Positions 28,567 through 40,112 are shown, counted from the first letter of the stretch. The stretch is DNA of 64,000 bases from Alphaproteobacteria bacterium (GCA_030431825.1 JAUIIJ010000008.1:62001-126000), one strand, 5' to 3'. Numbers and translations are program-made. The notes: generated by a model from the letters alone, not told the origin.

Positions 28567-29145
28567 AACCGCCTTGCGGACCATGTCCCAATAGATGGTC
28601 TCGACCTCGCGCACCGAGAGGCGCCCGCCGGTCCGATACCATGTGTTGACACCCGTCAGCATCGCGATCAGGGCCAGCGTCGCGATCTTGCTGTCCGGGA
28701 CCGAAAACACACCGGCGGCAACGCCGCGTCGCAGGATCGCCTCAAGCTCATCCTCGTACTGCCGGCGCAGGGTCTCGATGGTTGCAAAATTCTCGGCATC
28801 GAGATTGCGCAACTCCATGTAGGAAACAAAGACCTCATCCGCGCGCTCCATATGGAACGCGATATGAAAGCGCGTGAAATCCTCAAGCTGGGCGAGCGGA
28901 TCGGCAGGCACGTCGCGTTCGGCACGGGCAGCGAGCAGTTCGTCCATGTGCTCGCGCATCAGCCCGAAGAGCAGGCCCTGCTTGTCCGGTGTATAATTGT
29001 ACAAGGCACCCGCCTGCACCCCGACCCCGGCTGCGATCTGGCGCATCGACACGGCCGCATAGCCATGTTGAGCAAACAGGCGCATCGCAACCTCGCGAAT
29101 GCGCGGTCCGGTGATGTCGGAATGCGAACCGGTGGTACGTGCCAT
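28558..29145 (-). CDS. TetR/AcrR family transcriptional regulator
   Basis: This 195-residue regulator has a normal TetR N-terminal HTH (REVAMRLFAQHGYAAVSMRQIAAGVGVQAGALYNYTPDKQGLL, about 17-58). The C-terminal ligand domain resembles those of fatty-acid or acyl-CoA responsive members (FHIAFHMERADEVFVSYMELRNL). The ATG at 29145 gives the usual short N-terminal arm; a longer frame upstream is not conserved. A perfect 22-bp palindrome 11 bases upstream of the start is its likely operator, implying autorepression and control of the divergent lipoprotein gene. Confidence 0.88.
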   Translation of the reverse strand: MARTTGSHSDITGPRIREVAMRLFAQHGYAAVSMRQIAAGVGVQAGALYNYTPDKQGLLFGLMREHMDELLAARAERDVPADPLAQLEDFTRFHIAFHMERADEVFVSYMELRNLDAENFATIETLRRQYEDELEAILRRGVAAGVFSVPDSKIATLALIAMLTGVNTWYRTGGRLSVREVETIYWDMVRKAVAP

Positions 29146-29155
29146 GATCCGAATG

Positions 29156-29177
29156 TATCTGAACATCTGTTCAGATA
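29156..29177. promoter_or_regulatory. Perfect 22-bp palindrome, likely TetR operator
   Basis: TATCTGAACA, two bases, TGTTCAGATA: a perfect inverted repeat with ten-base arms in the divergent gap between the tetR gene and the small lipoprotein gene. The size and position are typical of TetR-family operators. It lies 11 bases before the tetR start and 69 bases before the lipoprotein start. Confidence 0.8.
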
Positions 29178-29246
29178 AAACCCCCGCTTGCGCTGTCACC
29201 GTCAAACGGGCATCACCGGCTATATGTCGTGATGCAAGAGGTACGG

Positions 29247-29561
29247 ATGCCGTCGCAATCCCGAAAGACCGATACCCCGCTGCGGATGCTTGTTCCCGCA
29301 CTTCTTCTGGCCGGATGCGCCCAGATACCGAAGCTGGACGAAACCGTATCGGACGATCTCGAGAATGCCGACTACCCGGCGCTGGCGCCCATCGAAACCC
29401 TGCTCGTGCCGCTTCCCGATCCGCAAGAGCGCAGCAAGGACGTTCAGCAGGAGCTGCAAGGTCGGCTGGCCAATTTGCAGGACCGCGCCCGCCGGCTGAA
29501 CGACCGCCCGGTGGTTGACGACGAAACCCGGACACGCATGCAGGCCGGCGTACAGGAATAA
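29247..29561 (+). CDS. Small lipoprotein of unknown function
   Basis: A 104-residue lipoprotein. The signal VPALLLAGC gives a lipobox LAGC. The mature part is short, acidic and rich in Leu, Asp and Arg (QELQGRLANLQDRARRLND), probably one amphipathic helix or coiled coil. I chose the ATG at 29247 because AAGAGG sits six bases upstream; two start codons at 29229 and 29232 have no such site. It is transcribed away from the tetR gene across the shared palindrome, so it may be a target of that regulator. hom follows 78 bases later. Confidence 0.7.
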   Translation: MPSQSRKTDTPLRMLVPALLLAGCAQIPKLDETVSDDLENADYPALAPIETLLVPLPDPQERSKDVQQELQGRLANLQDRARRLNDRPVVDDETRTRMQAGVQE

Positions 29562-29639
29562 TCGTCTGCATCTGTCACGTTGCGCCCCTGCGCCGAACCC
29601 GCTAGAGCACCGCGAGAAACAACAACAAGGGACAGGTTC

Positions 29640-30926
29640 ATGACAGCACCTCTGCGGCTGGGAATTGCCGGTTTGGGCACCGTTGGCGTTGGCGTCGTCA
29701 GGATCATTCGCAGTCAGGCGGCGTTGTTGTCCGCCCGCACCGGGCGCGACATCCGGATCAGCGCGGTTTCGGCCCGCGACGCCGCGCGGGATCGTGGCGT
29801 CAGCCTGGGCAACTATGCGTGGGAAAGCGACCCGGTCGCACTGGCACGACGCGACGACGTGGATGTGTTCGTCGAACTGATGGGCGGCACCGACGGGCCC
29901 GCTAAGGACTCTACCGAAGCGGCGCTGGATGCGGGCAAGGATGTCGTCACCGCCAACAAGGCGATGCTGGCAATTCATGGTCAGGCGCTGGCCGAACAGG
30001 CCGAAACGCTGGGTCGCGTCATCCGGTTCGAGGCGGCCGTCGCCGGTGGCATTCCGGTGATAAAGGCCCTGACCGAAGGGTTGGCGGCAAATGAAATCAC
30101 CCGCGTGATGGGCGTCATGAACGGCACCTGCAACTATATTCTCACACGCCTGTACAACGCGGGTCTGCCTTATGAAGAGGTCTTTCAGGAGGCCAGCGAC
30201 CTCGGTTATCTCGAAGCGGATCCGAACCTCGATGTCGGCGGAATCGATGCCGGGCACAAGCTGGCGATCCTGTCGTCGATCGCGTTCGGGACCAAGCCGG
30301 ATTTCGACGGGATCGAACTCGAAGGTATCCAGCATGTCACCATCGAAGATATCCGCCAGGCCGCCGACATGGGGTATCGGATCAAGCTGCTCGGCGTGGC
30401 GCAGCGCACCGGTCGCGGGCTGGAACAACGCATGCAACCCTGTCTGGTTCCGGCCTCTTCACCGCTCGGCCAGCTCGAAGGCGGCACCAACATGATCGTC
30501 ATCGAAGGCGATGCGGTGGAACAGATCGTGCTGCGCGGACCCGGCGCCGGCGAGGGTCCGACCGCAAGCGCGGTCATGGGGGATGTCTGTGATCTGGCGC
30601 GGGGTCTGCGGTTGCCGACCTTCGGTCAGCCTGCGAAAACGCTGGCCGATGCGCCCTCGGCACGGGCGGTGCTTCCTGCGCCCTACTACCTGCGCACGGC
30701 GCTTCTGGACAAGCCCGGCGCGCTCGCCAAGGTCGCCGCGATTCTCGGCAATGCCGGCGTTTCGATAGACCGGATGCGGCAGTACGGGCATTCCGACGCG
30801 ACGGCGCCCGTGCTGATCGTGACACACAAGACGACACGCGCGGCATTGGATGATGCGCTGGCCGAAATGCAAAAAACCGATGTCATCGCCGCGCCGCCGG
30901 TTGCGTTGCGCATCGAGAGCGTATGA
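29640..30926 (+). CDS. hom: Homoserine dehydrogenase
   Basis: A 428-residue homoserine dehydrogenase, which reduces aspartate semialdehyde to homoserine on the path to threonine and methionine. The NAD(P) motif is GIAGLGTVGVGVVRII near residue 10. The catalytic and substrate region has VTANKAMLA, GIPVIKALTEGL, GVMNGTCNYILT and DLGYLEADPNLDVGGIDAGHKLAIL. A C-terminal ACT domain (LLDKPGALAKVAAILGNAGVSIDRM) suggests threonine feedback. The ATG at 29640 is favoured over a longer frame because the family starts close to the Rossmann strand. glpX follows after 36 bases and may share its transcript. Confidence 0.96.
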   Translation: MTAPLRLGIAGLGTVGVGVVRIIRSQAALLSARTGRDIRISAVSARDAARDRGVSLGNYAWESDPVALARRDDVDVFVELMGGTDGPAKDSTEAALDAGKDVVTANKAMLAIHGQALAEQAETLGRVIRFEAAVAGGIPVIKALTEGLAANEITRVMGVMNGTCNYILTRLYNAGLPYEEVFQEASDLGYLEADPNLDVGGIDAGHKLAILSSIAFGTKPDFDGIELEGIQHVTIEDIRQAADMGYRIKLLGVAQRTGRGLEQRMQPCLVPASSPLGQLEGGTNMIVIEGDAVEQIVLRGPGAGEGPTASAVMGDVCDLARGLRLPTFGQPAKTLADAPSARAVLPAPYYLRTALLDKPGALAKVAAILGNAGVSIDRMRQYGHSDATAPVLIVTHKTTRAALDDALAEMQKTDVIAAPPVALRIESV

Positions 30927-30962
30927 TATCTTGTAAAACACCGCCTGAAACAGGAGCCTTCC

Positions 30963-31925
30963 ATGACCGAAACCAATGAATTCCACGATCGCATGCTGTC
31001 GTTGGGCCTCGCCCGTGTTGCCGAACAGGCTGCGCTTGCGTCTGCGTCGCTGATTGGTCGCGGTGACGAGAAAGCCGCCGACCAGGCAGCCGTCAACGCC
31101 ATGCGCGAGCAGTTGAACCTGCTGGATATTGCCGGCGTCGTGGTCATCGGGGAAGGTGAGCGGGACGAAGCGCCAATGCTCTATATCGGAGAAGAAGTCG
31201 GCACCGGCAACGGGCCGGGCGTCGACATCGCGCTCGATCCGCTGGAAGGCACCACGCTCACGGCCAAGGACATGCCGAATGCGCTGACGGTGATCGCGAT
31301 GGGTCCGCGCGGCTCGATGCTGCATGCGCCGGACGTGTATATGGACAAGCTGGCCATCGGTCCGGGCTATTCCGAAGGGCTGGTGTCGCTCGACATGCCG
31401 CCGGCCACGCGGGTTTCGGCGCTGGCGACGGAAAAGGGCTGTTCGCCAACCGACATCACGGTTTGCATCCTCGAACGCCCGCGTCACGAAGAGATGATTG
31501 CCGAAGTGCGCAGCACCGGCGCGTCGATCCGTCTCATCACCGACGGGGACGTGGCCGGTGTCATGCACTGTGCCGAGGCGGGCAAGACCGGTATCGACAT
31601 GTATATGGGTCAGGGCGGAGCACCCGAGGGGGTGCTCGCTGCGGCGGCGCTGAAATGCATGGGCGGGCAGATCCAGGGTCGCCTGCTGTTCCGCAACGAC
31701 GATGAAAAAGCCCGCGCCACCAAGGCCGGGATCACCGATCTGGACAAGATTTATACCCGTGACGAGATGGCCCGGCAGGACGTGATCTTTGCTGCAACCG
31801 GCGTCACCGGCGGAACATTGCTGTCCGGTATCAAGCGCGAGCCCGGCTGGCTCACCACCCAGACCCTGCTGATGCGCTCCAAGACCGGCTCGGTGCGCCG
31901 CATGGAATACCGCACCCCGGTCTGA
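30963..31925 (+). CDS. glpX: Class II fructose-1,6-bisphosphatase
   Basis: A 320-residue GlpX-type phosphatase that hydrolyses fructose 1,6-bisphosphate (some members also sedoheptulose 1,7-bisphosphate) in gluconeogenesis. The metal-binding motifs are VVIGEGERDEAPMLYIGEEVG (about 60-80) and DIALDPLEGTTL (about 86-97). GGAPEGVLAAAALKCMGG near 220 is also typical. A CAGGAG site precedes the ATG. The hom-glpX-recJ order occurs in other Rhodobacteraceae, to my knowledge. No other carbon-cycle gene is nearby. Confidence 0.95.
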   Translation: MTETNEFHDRMLSLGLARVAEQAALASASLIGRGDEKAADQAAVNAMREQLNLLDIAGVVVIGEGERDEAPMLYIGEEVGTGNGPGVDIALDPLEGTTLTAKDMPNALTVIAMGPRGSMLHAPDVYMDKLAIGPGYSEGLVSLDMPPATRVSALATEKGCSPTDITVCILERPRHEEMIAEVRSTGASIRLITDGDVAGVMHCAEAGKTGIDMYMGQGGAPEGVLAAAALKCMGGQIQGRLLFRNDDEKARATKAGITDLDKIYTRDEMARQDVIFAATGVTGGTLLSGIKREPGWLTTQTLLMRSKTGSVRRMEYRTPV

Positions 31926-32004
31926 TCGCTCCGCGAAACCTGCCGGCCGGTCCCTCCGGGGCTCTGCCGGTCATTCACCAAGCAAACGCAAAAAGAGACT
32001 CGTC

Positions 32005-33756
32005 TTGGCATTTCTGGACATCGAGTCGTCGCTCACCGGACGCCGCTGGATCGGGCCGGATGTCGACTCCGAGCGCGCAGCCGACGCGATGGCACAGGAA
32101 ACCGCCCTGCCCCGCGCGGTCTGTCAGGTCCTGACGCGGCGCGGCGTACCCGCTGCCGAGGCCGAAGCGTTCCTGGCCCCGCGCCTGCGCGACCTGCTGC
32201 CCGACCCGCGCACCCTGCGCGACATGCAGGCGGCTTCTGCCCGGTTTCTTGAAGCGGTCGGCCGACGCCAGCGCATCGCAATATTTGCCGATTACGACGT
32301 GGATGGCGGCAGTTCCGCCGCACTACTGATGGTCTGGCTGCGGCAGATGGGGCTTGGCTCCACGCTCTACATCCCGGATCGCATCGACGAAGGCTATGGC
32401 CCGAACGTTCCGGCGATGACTCAGCTCGCCGCCTCCCATGACCTCATCATCTGCGTCGATTGCGGCACGCTTTCGCACGAGGCCATTGCAGCGGCTGGCG
32501 ACACGGATGTCATCGTGCTTGATCATCACCTCGGCGGCGAAACCCTGCCGGACGCGCTCGCCGTGGTGAACCCGAACCGGCAGGATGAAAGCGGGGATCT
32601 GGGGTATCTCTGCGCCGCCGGGGTCGTGTTCCTGATGCTGGTCGAAACCGCGCGCCAGATGCGCGAAGCCGGGATGCCGGCGGGACCGGACCTGATGGAG
32701 TTTCTGGATCTGGTGGCGCTCGCCACCGTTGCCGATGTCGCCCCGCTGATCGGTGCCAATCGCGCGCTTGTGCGCCAGGGGCTGAGTGTCATGGCCCGCC
32801 GCGCGCGGCCGGGTCTGGTTGCGCTCTGCGATGTGTCGCGCATGGAGTCCGCGCCCAGCAGCTATCATCTCGGATTTCTGCTCGGACCCCGTGTGAACGC
32901 TGGTGGACGGATCGGAAAGGCCGACCTGGGCGCGCGTCTGCTGGCCACCGACTCGGCCAGTGAAGCCGAGGCGCTGGCGGCGCAGCTCGACATGCTCAAT
33001 ACCGAGCGCCGGGACATCGAGAGCGCAGTGCGGGCGGCCGCGATGGAACAGGCCGAAGCGCGTGGCCTGGACGCGCCGCTGGTCTGGGCCGCCGGTGAAG
33101 GGTGGCATCCGGGTGTCGTCGGAATCGTTGCGTCCCGGCTCAAGGATGCGGCCAACCGTCCGGCCATCGTGATCGGTCTGGATGGCGACGAGGGCAAGGG
33201 CTCGGGCCGGTCGGTCGCCGGCGTCGATCTTGGAGCCGCAATCCAGCGCCTTGCCACCGAGGGACTTTTGCTCAAGGGGGGCGGTCACAAGATGGCCGCC
33301 GGCCTGACCGTTGATCGTGATCGCCTGCCCGAGGCGATGGAGCGCCTGTCGGAGCTTCTCGAACGGCAAGGTGCGGGCCGTGCCGGTCCCGCCGATCTGC
33401 GGCTGGATGGGGTACTGATGCCCAAAGCCGTCACGATCGACCTGATCGAGCAGATCGAACAGGCCGGCCCGTTCGGCGCCGGCGCGGCGGCACCGCGCTT
33501 TGCCCTGCCCGATCTGGAGGTGCGCTATGCGCGCCGCGTCGGTGAATCGCATCTGAAACTCTCGCTCAGCGACGGCATGGGCGGATCTCTGGATGCGATT
33601 TCCTTTGGCGCGTTCGATACGCCGCTGGGGCAGACAATGGTCGATCACGGCGGCGCCCGTTTCCACTTTGCCGGTCGTCTTGAAATCAACGAATGGCGCG
33701 GTCGTAAGACGCCCCAGCTTCGCCTGGACGACGCCGCAGCTGCACGATCCGCCTGA
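32005..33756 (+). CDS. recJ: Single-stranded-DNA-specific exonuclease RecJ
   Basis: A 583-residue RecJ, the 5'-3' exonuclease used in recombination and mismatch repair. The DHH-family motifs are all present: IFADYDVDGGSSAALL (about 91-106), ICVDCGTLSHEA, VIVLDHHLGGETLP and, in the DHHA1 half, KGSGRSVAGVDLGAAI and LLKGGGHKMAAGLTV (about 420-435). A C-terminal OB-fold region follows. The start is TTG at 32005; the conserved part begins about 70 residues later, so an in-frame downstream start cannot be excluded. It is followed by tRNA-Glu. Confidence 0.95.
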   Translation: MAFLDIESSLTGRRWIGPDVDSERAADAMAQETALPRAVCQVLTRRGVPAAEAEAFLAPRLRDLLPDPRTLRDMQAASARFLEAVGRRQRIAIFADYDVDGGSSAALLMVWLRQMGLGSTLYIPDRIDEGYGPNVPAMTQLAASHDLIICVDCGTLSHEAIAAAGDTDVIVLDHHLGGETLPDALAVVNPNRQDESGDLGYLCAAGVVFLMLVETARQMREAGMPAGPDLMEFLDLVALATVADVAPLIGANRALVRQGLSVMARRARPGLVALCDVSRMESAPSSYHLGFLLGPRVNAGGRIGKADLGARLLATDSASEAEALAAQLDMLNTERRDIESAVRAAAMEQAEARGLDAPLVWAAGEGWHPGVVGIVASRLKDAANRPAIVIGLDGDEGKGSGRSVAGVDLGAAIQRLATEGLLLKGGGHKMAAGLTVDRDRLPEAMERLSELLERQGAGRAGPADLRLDGVLMPKAVTIDLIEQIEQAGPFGAGAAAPRFALPDLEVRYARRVGESHLKLSLSDGMGGSLDAISFGAFDTPLGQTMVDHGGARFHFAGRLEINEWRGRKTPQLRLDDAAAARSA

Positions 33757-33845
33757 CCCGGTCGCTCATCCACTTTCTTTTCGATTTCGGTATTTTTTCT
33801 CTTGCGTGCCCCCGTGCGATTGCCTAATGAACGCCCACTAACGCT

Positions 33846-33920
33846 GGCCCGTTCGTCTATCGGTTAGGACGCCAGGTTTTCAACCTGGAAAGAGGGGTTC
33901 GATTCCCCTACGGGCTGCCA
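33846..33920 (+). tRNA. tRNA-Glu (anticodon UUC)
   Basis: A complete cloverleaf of 75 bases with encoded CCA. The acceptor stem is GGCCCGT paired with ACGGGCT (one G-U), the anticodon stem is CCAGG / CCTGG around loop TTTTCAA with anticodon TTC, and the T arm is GGGG-TTCGATT-CCCC. No integrase or attachment-site duplication is visible beside it. Confidence 0.97.
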
Positions 33921-34006
33921 GCCACCCTCCCTCAAAAGAAGCCGGAATATCAAGGCGATAGCGCGCTGCCTCGGATATTGAATCCAGGCATTTCGCCGCC
34001 CGGTCG

Positions 34007-34915
34007 CTAAGAGGACTGTCCGCGAATTTGCCGACCCGCCTGACGGACGATCTCGGCAACCTGCATCAATTGCTCGCCCAGAGGATTGGTCTTGCGCCAG
34101 ATCATCCCGATGCGCCGTGACGGTTGCGGCTCGGCAAAACGGGCAATCGACACCGATGCCGCACGCGTTTCAACCGACACCGCCATCTCCGGAATCAATG
34201 TGACCCCCATCCCGGCATCCACGATCTGAACCAGTGTCGAAAGCGAACTTCCGTCCAGACCGTCGCGGGGCAAGGAGGACTGGATATTGCAGAACGCGAG
34301 GGTCTGGTCGCGAAAGCAATGCCCCTCTTCCAGCAACAGCAGGCGCATCCGGCGCAACTCTTCCCCATTTGGAACCGGATTGCCCGCCTCTGCCCTCGGG
34401 CGGATCAGCACGAAGTTTTCCGAGAACAGCTCGGTCTCGACCAGCGACGGTTCACCGATCGGAAGAGCGACAATCGCGGCGTCCAGACGCCCGTCCAGAA
34501 GCTCCTGGACCAGTTTAGGAGTCATCGTTTCGCGCACGAACACGTCCAGTTCGCCATGTGCCCTCGACAGGCGGGTGATGATTGTCGGCAAGAGGTAGGG
34601 CGCAATCGTGGGGATCACACCGAGGCGCAAACGTCCGACCAGCCCGGTGTGCGAGGCCCGCGCGAGATCGCCCAGCCCTTCCACCGCGCGCAGCACGTCC
34701 TGCACCCGCAACAGGAACGCTTCGCCCAGGGTGGTCAGCCGGACCTGCCGCGCGGCGCGCTCGAAGAGAATCGCGCCGAGATCCTGCTCGAGTTCCTTGA
34801 TCTGCACCGACAGGGCCGGTTGGGTGATGGAGCAGGCTTCGGCGGCGCGACCGAAATGCCCGTGATGCGCGAGCGCCTCGAAATAGCGCAACTGTTTGAG
34901 CGTGACATTTTTCAT
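34007..34915 (-). CDS. oxyR: LysR-type peroxide sensor OxyR
   Basis: A 302-residue LysR-family regulator that I assign to OxyR. The N-terminal HTH is LKQLRYFEALAHHGHFGRAAEACSITQPALS. The redox pair is intact: Cys200 and Cys209 in EEGHCFRDQTLAFC, matching the Cys199/Cys208 pair of E. coli OxyR, which forms a disulfide on oxidation by H2O2. It is divergent from katG, the classic target, across a 241-base gap. It presumably activates katG during peroxide stress. Confidence 0.93.
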   Translation of the reverse strand: MKNVTLKQLRYFEALAHHGHFGRAAEACSITQPALSVQIKELEQDLGAILFERAARQVRLTTLGEAFLLRVQDVLRAVEGLGDLARASHTGLVGRLRLGVIPTIAPYLLPTIITRLSRAHGELDVFVRETMTPKLVQELLDGRLDAAIVALPIGEPSLVETELFSENFVLIRPRAEAGNPVPNGEELRRMRLLLLEEGHCFRDQTLAFCNIQSSLPRDGLDGSSLSTLVQIVDAGMGVTLIPEMAVSVETRAASVSIARFAEPQPSRRIGMIWRKTNPLGEQLMQVAEIVRQAGRQIRGQSS

Positions 34916-34953
34916 AAGAAAATTTTATCGCAACCATGAAAAAATACAACTTA

Positions 34954-34986
34954 TAGAAATCGTCAAGCTTTGTTATAACGATTCTA
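34954..34986. promoter_or_regulatory. Candidate OxyR binding site in the oxyR-katG gap
   Basis: TAGAAATCGT and ACGATTCTA form an imperfect inverted repeat (one extra base) around 14 AT-rich bases, and ATAG at 34953 fits one OxyR tetranucleotide. It starts 39 bases upstream of the oxyR ATG. Position and symmetry suit a LysR-type site; it does not match the four-part E. coli consensus throughout. Confidence 0.5.
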
Positions 34987-35153
34987 GAAAGCAGGAGATG
35001 CCACAGGACCAGCCGATGATCGGACCGCGGCCCTTATCGATGGCCGAACGAAACTGCGATTTGCAGGGTACGCCCGGTGAGGCGGTACCGTGCATGGCGA
35101 GTGACATGTGCCTGCTTTGAAACGTCAGTTAAGATAGCCAGAACGGGAGCTAA

Positions 35154-37331
<2,178 letters not shown>

Positions 37332-37350
37332 TCCGACCCGTGCAAAGCAG

Positions 37351-37377
37351 GGGCGGCGACATCACATGTCGCCGCCC
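37351..37377 (+). terminator. Hairpin terminator after katG
   Basis: GGGCGGCGACAT, loop CAC, ATGTCGCCGCCC: a perfect 12-pair stem 20 bases past the katG stop, followed only by TTGTCGTG. The T tract is weak, so termination may need a factor, but the stem is the strongest in the area. It also faces the end of the convergent pqi operon. Confidence 0.7.
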
Positions 37378-37447
37378 TTGTCGTGTCCGCTCGGCCGGAC
37401 AGGATCAAACCGATCAAATCCGCGCGGCACAGGCGCCAGAAACGCAG

Positions 37448-38020
37448 CTAGCGCAGGCGACGCGCGATCTGTTCCGACAGGGTCAGCAGGGCACCACTTG
37501 TCGCGGCGGCAACCGAGGTGGGCGACTGATCCGCCATCGGGCGCAGGATCTCGAACCGCTCGATCCGTTCGCGCACCACCCGGTCCGGCGATGAGATGGC
37601 ATATTGACCGCTCAGCCGAAACTGGCCGTCAAACTGCGCGACCATGCGCTCGACCCGCACATCGACCCGCGCATCGGGCGGTTCGGCCAGGGGCCAGGGT
37701 TCGGTCATTGCCGTCGCGGACGAGGCCGCGTCGAGATTGCGCGCCAGGGCGAGCGATATGCCCCGCACAGGATCGTCCGCCCAGATCGCGCTCGACAGCG
37801 GCAACAGCGCGCCGGCCTCGTCCTGCACCACGATTTCCGACGCCGAGGCATAGTCCGGCAATTGAACGTCACGTACCTCGATGGTGCTGACCCGAACACC
37901 GACACGCTGCGCCGGCGATGGTGCGTCGAGCAGGTAGCGGGCATTGGTCTCGCCGCACCCGGCGAACAAGGGCGTTATCGCCAGGCAGAGGGCCAATCGG
38001 CTGAATACAGTCGTCATCAT
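37448..38020 (-). CDS. pqiC: PqiC-like ABC-type transport auxiliary lipoprotein
   Basis: A 190-residue lipoprotein of the PqiC family. The signal LALCLAITPLFAGCGE gives lipobox FAGC and an acylated Cys; ARYLLDAPSPAQRVGVRVSTIEVRDVQLPDY is the start of the mature domain. PqiC sits in the outer membrane and contacts PqiB, forming a path for lipids across the periplasm. It starts five bases past the pqiB stop. An upstream in-frame extension is rejected because the signal peptide would be buried. It is the last gene of the operon. Confidence 0.85.
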   Translation of the reverse strand: MMTTVFSRLALCLAITPLFAGCGETNARYLLDAPSPAQRVGVRVSTIEVRDVQLPDYASASEIVVQDEAGALLPLSSAIWADDPVRGISLALARNLDAASSATAMTEPWPLAEPPDARVDVRVERMVAQFDGQFRLSGQYAISSPDRVVRERIERFEILRPMADQSPTSVAAATSGALLTLSEQIARRLR

Positions 38021-38024
38021 GGCA

Positions 38025-40112
38025 TCACTTTCCAAACAGGATCGAATTAGGGCTGCGCTCAAGCGTGCGCACCAGCGCCGCGATGCTACGCGCCGTGGTG
38101 CGTACCTCGCGCAGCATGGCAAGGGTTTCGGCGTTGAAATCGGAGCGTGCGCCATAGGTGGCGATCAGCGCCTCGGCCTCGGTGACGATGCCCTCCAGCC
38201 GGTTGACCACGCCCGGCAGACCGGCGACCGCCGTTTCAACCGACACCGCGGCATCCTTGGCCGAAGACAGAGCGACGTTGACATTGCGGACCGCCTCGCC
38301 CTCACGCAGATCACCCAGCAGGTCCCGGACCTCAACCAATGCAGAGGCCAGTGCCGGCGGCAGTTCCCGCGCGCCGTCCGTGTCGATCAGCGCATTTGCG
38401 CTGTTCATCAACCCGGTCGCCGCATCCAGAAGTTCCTCTGCCTTGAGGCCTGCGACCTTGGCGGCCACCTGACGCAGTTCCGCGACCACCGCGGGCACGT
38501 CATCGGCGGCCGTGTACAAGCTGTCGGCCGCCTCTTCCGCCCGTTTCAGTGTCGCCACCAGCTGCTCGACCAGGTTTTCCGTATTGGCCTTGGCGATCGT
38601 GCCGCGCAGTTCCTCGATGACGCCCCTCAGGTCGCCGGGCAGCGCCTGCATGGCTTCACCGGCGACCAGTGCGCGGGCATCCTCGATGAGCCCGACGATC
38701 TCTCCCGGTGCGGCGCGGACCTTTTCGCTCGACGCGATGGCCTCGATGCTCGCCATCATCCCGGTCGCCCGTGCGATCAATTCCTCGATCTTGAGCCCGT
38801 TGATCCGTTCCATGACGCCTTCCATCGTGGCGTTCAGGTCGGGAAGATCGGTCTCCACGCTCGGGATCATCGGATAGGGTTCGGCCTCGCGGTCAAACAC
38901 CGCCGGCGCAGCGTTCTCGATTTCCACGAGTTCGACGATCAGCGACGACGTCAGCAGGCTCGCCTTGTTGAGCCGCGCCCGCACGCCCCCCTTGACCGCC
39001 TGTCCGATGAAATCCAGCGCCTCTTCCGTGGTCGCACCCTCAGGCAGCCCCATCAGGTCAGGATCGACCTTGAACGTGACCAGCTGGTTCACCTGTGGCG
39101 TTTCGCTGTCATCGCTCACAAAGGCCGAGAGCGTGTCAACCTCGCCGATTTTCAGACCCTTGAAGTTCAGCGCCGCCCCCGGCGACAGGCCCGACACGCC
39201 CTCTTGGAATATCGTTGCGACCGTCAGCGTCCGGGACGACACGCGGGAGAAGGCATTTTCACGCGCCGTATCCTCATCGTTGTAGAGTTCGTAGACCTGT
39301 CCCGGAGTCACCGGCGCACCGCCGGAAAAGAAGGTATTGAAGGAAACGCCACCGCTGATCAGCGTTGCAAAGCTGCCCACGTCCAGCTTGAGCCCCGCAG
39401 CACCAAGCGACACCGCGAAACCCGACGTGTCCCAGAACCGCGTCGCCGTCGTCAGGTATTTGTCATAAGGAGCCTCGATCATCGCATCGATCAGAACCGC
39501 CGAACCGGCCTTGTTCAGACGCGGTGTCTCGGTGCGACCGACGCGAATGCCCCTGTAAAAGATCGGGACACCACCGGAGATGACTTTGCCACCCGATACG
39601 CGCAGGGTGATGCGGGTGCCCTTTTCGTTCAGATCGATCAGCGGTCGGCTCTCCAGCCCCACGAAGGAGTCGACGGCCGGTGCGCCGGTATTTTCCCAGC
39701 TGCTGTCGATATAGACCCCGCTCAGCACAGTCGACAGGCCAGAGACACCTTCGGCAGAGACCTCGGGGCGCACGACCCAGAACTGTGCGGTCTCATTGAT
39801 GAACGGCGCGACCTCTTTCTGAACGCGCACCGCGACCTCGACCGTCTTGAGATCATCCGAGAAGCCGACCTTTTCCACCGTGCCGATCGTGACCTCGCGA
39901 TACCGCAGGGTGGTTTCTCCGGCCGTGACGCCGGCCGCGTTGTCGAAGCTGATCTCGATCAGCACACCGCGATCGGAATAGGCTTTCCACGCAACCATCA
40001 GCGATATCAGCAACGCCAAGACCGGCACCACCCAAACCAGAGACAGGTTGCGCCACGGCGAGCGCGACGGTGGAGTGACATCCATATCGGCTGGTTTCAG
40101 GTCTTCACTCAT
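38025..40112 (-). CDS. pqiB: MCE-family intermembrane transport protein PqiB
   Basis: A 695-residue inner-membrane protein with one N-terminal helix (LSLVWVVPVLALLISLMVAW, about 23-42). Three MCE (MlaD-like) domains follow: RGVLIEISFDNAAGVTAGETTLRYREV, then RITLRVSGGKVISGGVPIFYRG, then VATIFQEGVSGLSPGAALNFKGL. The remaining C-terminal half (about 420-690) is a long helical, Ala-rich rod. In E. coli, PqiB forms a hexameric tunnel across the periplasm for lipid transfer. It overlaps pqiA2 by four bases. Confidence 0.93.
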   Translation of the reverse strand: MSEDLKPADMDVTPPSRSPWRNLSLVWVVPVLALLISLMVAWKAYSDRGVLIEISFDNAAGVTAGETTLRYREVTIGTVEKVGFSDDLKTVEVAVRVQKEVAPFINETAQFWVVRPEVSAEGVSGLSTVLSGVYIDSSWENTGAPAVDSFVGLESRPLIDLNEKGTRITLRVSGGKVISGGVPIFYRGIRVGRTETPRLNKAGSAVLIDAMIEAPYDKYLTTATRFWDTSGFAVSLGAAGLKLDVGSFATLISGGVSFNTFFSGGAPVTPGQVYELYNDEDTARENAFSRVSSRTLTVATIFQEGVSGLSPGAALNFKGLKIGEVDTLSAFVSDDSETPQVNQLVTFKVDPDLMGLPEGATTEEALDFIGQAVKGGVRARLNKASLLTSSLIVELVEIENAAPAVFDREAEPYPMIPSVETDLPDLNATMEGVMERINGLKIEELIARATGMMASIEAIASSEKVRAAPGEIVGLIEDARALVAGEAMQALPGDLRGVIEELRGTIAKANTENLVEQLVATLKRAEEAADSLYTAADDVPAVVAELRQVAAKVAGLKAEELLDAATGLMNSANALIDTDGARELPPALASALVEVRDLLGDLREGEAVRNVNVALSSAKDAAVSVETAVAGLPGVVNRLEGIVTEAEALIATYGARSDFNAETLAMLREVRTTARSIAALVRTLERSPNSILFGK

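Noticed and set aside
33840..33925. tRNA-Glu as a genomic-island attachment site
   Set aside because: No integrase gene and no direct repeat of the tRNA 3' end was seen within the window, and the flanking genes are housekeeping or common envelope genes.
34998..35120. 40-codon frame between oxyR and katG with three Cys codons and AGGAG right before its ATG
   Set aside because: The possible ribosome-binding site touches the ATG, leaving no spacing, and the peptide has no signature. It lies in the katG leader. I cannot support it as a gene, though a leader peptide is not excluded.
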